A stretch of DNA of 32,613 nt. Origin: a virus. Within the stretch, counting starts at the first letter, position 1; every line of letters starts with the position of its first letter. This document shows, piece after piece, positions 30,587-32,613 of the stretch. Below the pieces are notes generated by a model that saw only the letters and a program-made list of their open reading frames with translations, ran no database searches and had not been told where the DNA came from. Where the stretch lies: IMG/VR virus record IMGVR_UViG_3300024262_000142, positions 1 through 32,613 of that record; one strand, given 5' to 3'. The position numbers and the translations under genes were made by a program.

Positions 30587-31456
30587 ATGCCCCCCCCCAG
30601 TGAATATAAGGCAATACATGTAAATCCCAGGGCCTATTCTGTCAACGCAACGGAAAAGGCTTATGTAATGTCTTTTACTTCTAAGAAGGCCTATTCCTTT
30701 AGTGCAACAGAACAGGCTTTTTCAATGTCTTTTACTTCACCGGAATACACTGCTTCAAGATTCACACGGCCTACTTCTTTCACTGCTTCCAATCCAATTA
30801 TTGACAATTCAATATATGCTCCGGGAGCATCAATTATATGCTTTATCGATGTCACTAATTTCGGGGCGAATGGTGAAAAGGAATTGTTCTGGGAGGTTGT
30901 GAATGAAGGTGAGGAAGTGTTGTCATCAGGATCCCAGATGTCAGGAATAATCAATAAGTGGGATACAGAGACAATTAGCTTATCAGGAATATATGTCCCC
31001 GACAATTATCAGTATTTCCATGTACGTTTTAAAATAGAAGAAACTGGTGATTGGCTTTACAGTACATGGGCTCATTCATTGCCTGTTGACCTTACAGTCA
31101 CATCAGTTAATTCTGGAAGCGATATTTATTGGCCGGACACGGCTATTGATTGTTATGTGCATGTCACAAATGCTGGTTTTGCTGGTAGCCAGATGATAGA
31201 ATGGCAAGTAATAAATGTTGATAATTCCGAAATTTTAAACAGCGGTTCTCAAAGCTCCGGAACAATAGCAGACTTTGGATCAGCAGATGTTTCTTTAACT
31301 GGAATTGTATCACCTTCTGGTGGGGATATAAAGTTCAAAGTACGATCAAGAATAGTTGGTTCTTCAACATGGATATATAGTTTTCAGATGACCAACTACT
31401 TATATTGGACACCTCCGGAGAATCCACCGCCCAGAGATCCACCGCCACCACCATAA
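30587..31456 (+). CDS. Putative tail fibre/adhesin with two Ig-like repeats and a C9 tract at the start
   Basis: A 289-residue protein beginning MPPPSEYKAI. Residues 17-62 contain a short repeated unit (NATEKAYVMSFTSKKAY, SATEQAFSMSFTSPEY). Two CARDB/Ig-like beta domains follow, at about 70-165 and 166-275, each with an APGASIICFIDVTN- or WPDTAIDCYVHVTN-type strand and a repeated SGSQMSGII/SGSQSSGTI segment. It ends in a proline-rich tail (PPENPPPRDPPPPP). The nine C directly after ATG put the gene at risk of frame switching: C8 or C10 closes the frame within 12 codons. A receptor-binding or decoration role is likely by position and fold. Confidence 0.65.
   Translation: MPPPSEYKAIHVNPRAYSVNATEKAYVMSFTSKKAYSFSATEQAFSMSFTSPEYTASRFTRPTSFTASNPIIDNSIYAPGASIICFIDVTNFGANGEKELFWEVVNEGEEVLSSGSQMSGIINKWDTETISLSGIYVPDNYQYFHVRFKIEETGDWLYSTWAHSLPVDLTVTSVNSGSDIYWPDTAIDCYVHVTNAGFAGSQMIEWQVINVDNSEILNSGSQSSGTIADFGSADVSLTGIVSPSGGDIKFKVRSRIVGSSTWIYSFQMTNYLYWTPPENPPPRDPPPPP
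30590..30598 (+). repeat. C9 homopolymer right after a start codon
   Basis: Reads ATG CCC CCC CCC AGT GAA. A single-base change in tract length would stop translation early: C8 gives a stop 11 codons on, and C10 gives CAG TGA at once. Confidence 0.9.
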
Positions 31457-31478
31457 TAAAAGATTAAAATATAATGAT

Positions 31479-31781
31479 ATGGAATATTTAAAAGTACGCA
31501 TTTTGAAACCCCACTGGATGTTTCCTTATCCACTGGGCAGTATAGTAACTCTTGAAGAGGAAGATGCTACTATGCTTATTAATGATGGTTGTGCCAGGCT
31601 TGCGGGTGAAGTGCCAGCGGATCCGGATCCAAGGACAATGGAAGCCCCTGAAGAGGTTATTGAGAGTGACAGCAAAAAAGAAAAATGGTGGAAGAGGCTA
31701 TTCAGATATTTGCGGCAGCAAAGAGCAAGACTGTCTGCGTGGCTCATTAAAGGACTCCAAGAATACGCGGACGAGTTATAA
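31479..31781 (+). CDS. Small protein of unknown function near the right end
   Basis: A 100-residue protein: beta-rich N-terminal half (YLKVRILKPHWMFPYPLGSI), Pro/Glu linker, and an amphipathic basic C-terminal helix (KWWKRLFRYLRQQRARLSAW) that may bind membrane or DNA. Its stop overlaps the start of the sigma factor gene by one base. No family is recognised; it could be a partner or regulator of the sigma factor, but no anti-sigma signature is seen. Confidence 0.55.
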   Translation: MEYLKVRILKPHWMFPYPLGSIVTLEEEDATMLINDGCARLAGEVPADPDPRTMEAPEEVIESDSKKEKWWKRLFRYLRQQRARLSAWLIKGLQEYADEL

Positions 31782-32341
31782 TGAGCGACATTGATCTTGT
31801 AAACGGATTGATAAAACAGGATGTAAAAGCACAATGTCATCTATATAATAAATGGTATTGGTATTTATACGCTATTGCTTTCGGTATCTTAAAGAATCAT
31901 ATGGATACTGAAGATGTGTTACAGGAGAGCTTTCTTAAAATATATAAGAACATCAACTCATTCACACCTGGCAAATCCCTGAAAGCATGGATGGCTGTGA
32001 TAGTAAAGCACACGGCATTAACTCATATTATCCTTAACAGGAAGTATAATAATCACGAAGAGTTTAATGGTTATGAGCCTTTACAGATAAGAGCAGCGAG
32101 TTTTATTGATTCGATGGAAGCCCGGGAAGTCATTAATAAAGCAATGAAGGCCTTGCAAAGGAAATCACCTAATCAGTATATGTATACCCGGTTATATTTT
32201 ATTGAAGGTATGAACACTAAGGAAATATCAAATGATATTGGTGTCCCGGAAGGTACATGTAAAAGTCAGGTTTCAAGAGGGCGTAAGACTATTCAATCAA
32301 TTATTACTGATTATGATAATATAAAATTTTTTAACAATTAG
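31781..32341 (+). CDS. ECF-type RNA polymerase sigma factor
   Basis: A 186-residue sigma factor. Region 2: YLYAIAFGILKNHMDTEDVL, QESFLKIYKNINSF and KSLKAWMAVIVKHTALTHI. Region 4: ALQRKSPNQYMYTRLYFIEG, MNTKEISNDIGVPEGTCKSQ and VSRGRKTIQSI, with the helix-turn-helix that reads -35 boxes. Regions 1.1 and 3 are missing, as in ECF factors. It is the last gene of the rightward late operon, an unusual cargo for a Mu-like phage. It may switch host RNA polymerase to phage late promoters or alter host transcription in the lysogen; it is not evident which. Confidence 0.88.
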   Translation: MSDIDLVNGLIKQDVKAQCHLYNKWYWYLYAIAFGILKNHMDTEDVLQESFLKIYKNINSFTPGKSLKAWMAVIVKHTALTHIILNRKYNNHEEFNGYEPLQIRAASFIDSMEAREVINKAMKALQRKSPNQYMYTRLYFIEGMNTKEISNDIGVPEGTCKSQVSRGRKTIQSIITDYDNIKFFNN

Positions 32342-32457
32342 AATACCCAGGGATACACAAAATAAAATAATGTCCATCCGTCCTTATTTAACTTTTATAC
32401 TGTTCCGGGCCGGGGTATATGGGAAGGTTTCAAAGGGTTCATGTTATATTTAAAAAG

Positions 32458-32504
32458 CCCTCTTTCGAGAGCCTTAGGATCTGATTATATCTCACATCAG
32501 AGGG
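32458..32504 (+). terminator. Possible terminator or RNA structure after the sigma factor gene
   Basis: CCCTCT (32458-32463) can pair with AGAGGG (32499-32504), enclosing CTGAT/ATCAG; alternatively CTCT-TTCG-AGAG (32460-32471) forms a small hairpin. There is no good T-run, so termination is uncertain. Confidence 0.3.
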
Positions 32505-32541
32505 GTAAATTTGGTCTGATTGTACTCACTTATGCCATTAC

Positions 32542-32560
32542 AAATTTATACATTTGGTTT
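32542..32560 (-). repeat. Right-end transposase site R2
   Basis: Read inward on the minus strand, ACCAAATGTATAAATTT is a perfect 17-bp inverted match to 45-61. It lies 22 bp inside the outermost right site. Confidence 0.75.
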
Positions 32561-32563
32561 TAT

Positions 32564-32586
32564 TTTTTTATACGTTTGGTTTTTGC
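32564..32586 (-). repeat. Right-end transposase site R1
   Basis: Read inward on the minus strand: GCAAAAACCAAACGTATAAA, one substitution in the core (CG for TG). Tandem arrangement with the next site at a 22-bp period resembles adjoining R1-R2 sites of Mu. Confidence 0.7.
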
Positions 32587-32613
32587 GATTATAGACTCCA
32601 GATTCTTACTTAT

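Larger units (their letters stand above)
32342..32613. other. Right end of the phage, non-coding
   Basis: No gene is seen in these 272 bp. They contain a stretch with nested inverted repeats (32458-32504) and the right-end transposase-type sites (32542-32560 and 32564-32586). About 27 bp beyond the outermost site are terminus or host flank. Confidence 0.6.

Noticed and set aside
1-32613. A site-specific integrase, CRISPR array or contractile tail genes.
   Set aside because: None is visible; integration is accounted for by the DDE transposase, and the tail genes fit a non-contractile tail.

Overview
The window is an essentially complete Mu-like transposable phage (prophage or phage genome, about 32.5 kb) of a Bacteroidota host. 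The host call rests on several signs: promoters of the Bacteroidota form (TTTG, 19-21 bp, TAnnTTTG) in the repressor region, A-rich leaders instead of Shine-Dalgarno sites, lipoproteins, and phage protein types familiar from Bacteroidota. A DDE transposase plus an AAA+ target-selection ATPase and Mu-type head genes (large terminase, DUF935 portal, MuF, gp36-like connector, virion morphogenesis protein) define the Mu-like character. There is a tail tube and tape measure but no sheath or contractile baseplate, so the particle is probably a siphovirus. Copies of a transposase-binding-type repeat lie in inverted orientation at both edges (45-61 and 129-153 left; 32542-32560 and 32564-32586 right), so the element ends lie within about 45 bp of the window edges; the exact terminal bases are not resolved.

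Layout. (1) 1-1100: left end, leftward CI/LexA-type repressor, and face-to-face promoters with a clustered operator. (2) 1099-6972: rightward early operon: Cro/Ner-like protein, two small proteins, transposase, ATPase, small unknowns, DUF3164 protein and a ParB-like protein. Three more copies of the end repeat sit at the gene junctions before the transposase. (3) 6973-12809: accessory/middle region with a tRNA-Leu-like RNA that has an oversized variable arm, a lipoprotein zincin, a nucleoside deoxyribosyltransferase-like protein, a possible GemA-like protein, two SSGFGF-family paralogs that look inserted between a gene and an HNH endonuclease gene, and small unknowns; it ends at a terminator (12828-12859). 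(4) 12858-18330, leftward: tail-completion-type protein, virion morphogenesis, MuF, portal, connector, large and small terminase. (5) 18383-18422: tandem 19-bp dyads in the divergent late control region. (6) 18494-32341, rightward: prohead protease/scaffold, capsid, lysis genes (M15 endolysin, holin candidates, u-spanin-like lipoprotein), tail tube, tail assembly chaperones with a -1 frameshift, tape measure, tail tip, collagen-like fibre, a glycosyltransferase-methyltransferase fusion, Ig-like fibre proteins, and a phage-borne ECF sigma factor as the last gene.

The most unusual observations are: a candidate programmed -1 frameshift at an A9 tract that would fuse portal to MuF (the MuF frame has no ATG or GTG); the tRNA-like RNA; internal copies of the transposon-end repeat at early gene junctions; the tandem late operator between oppositely oriented head modules; a C9 tract right after the start codon of a fibre gene; the GT-methyltransferase fusion beside a collagen-like fibre; and the ECF sigma factor. 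All functional calls are from reading the sequence; no database search was run.
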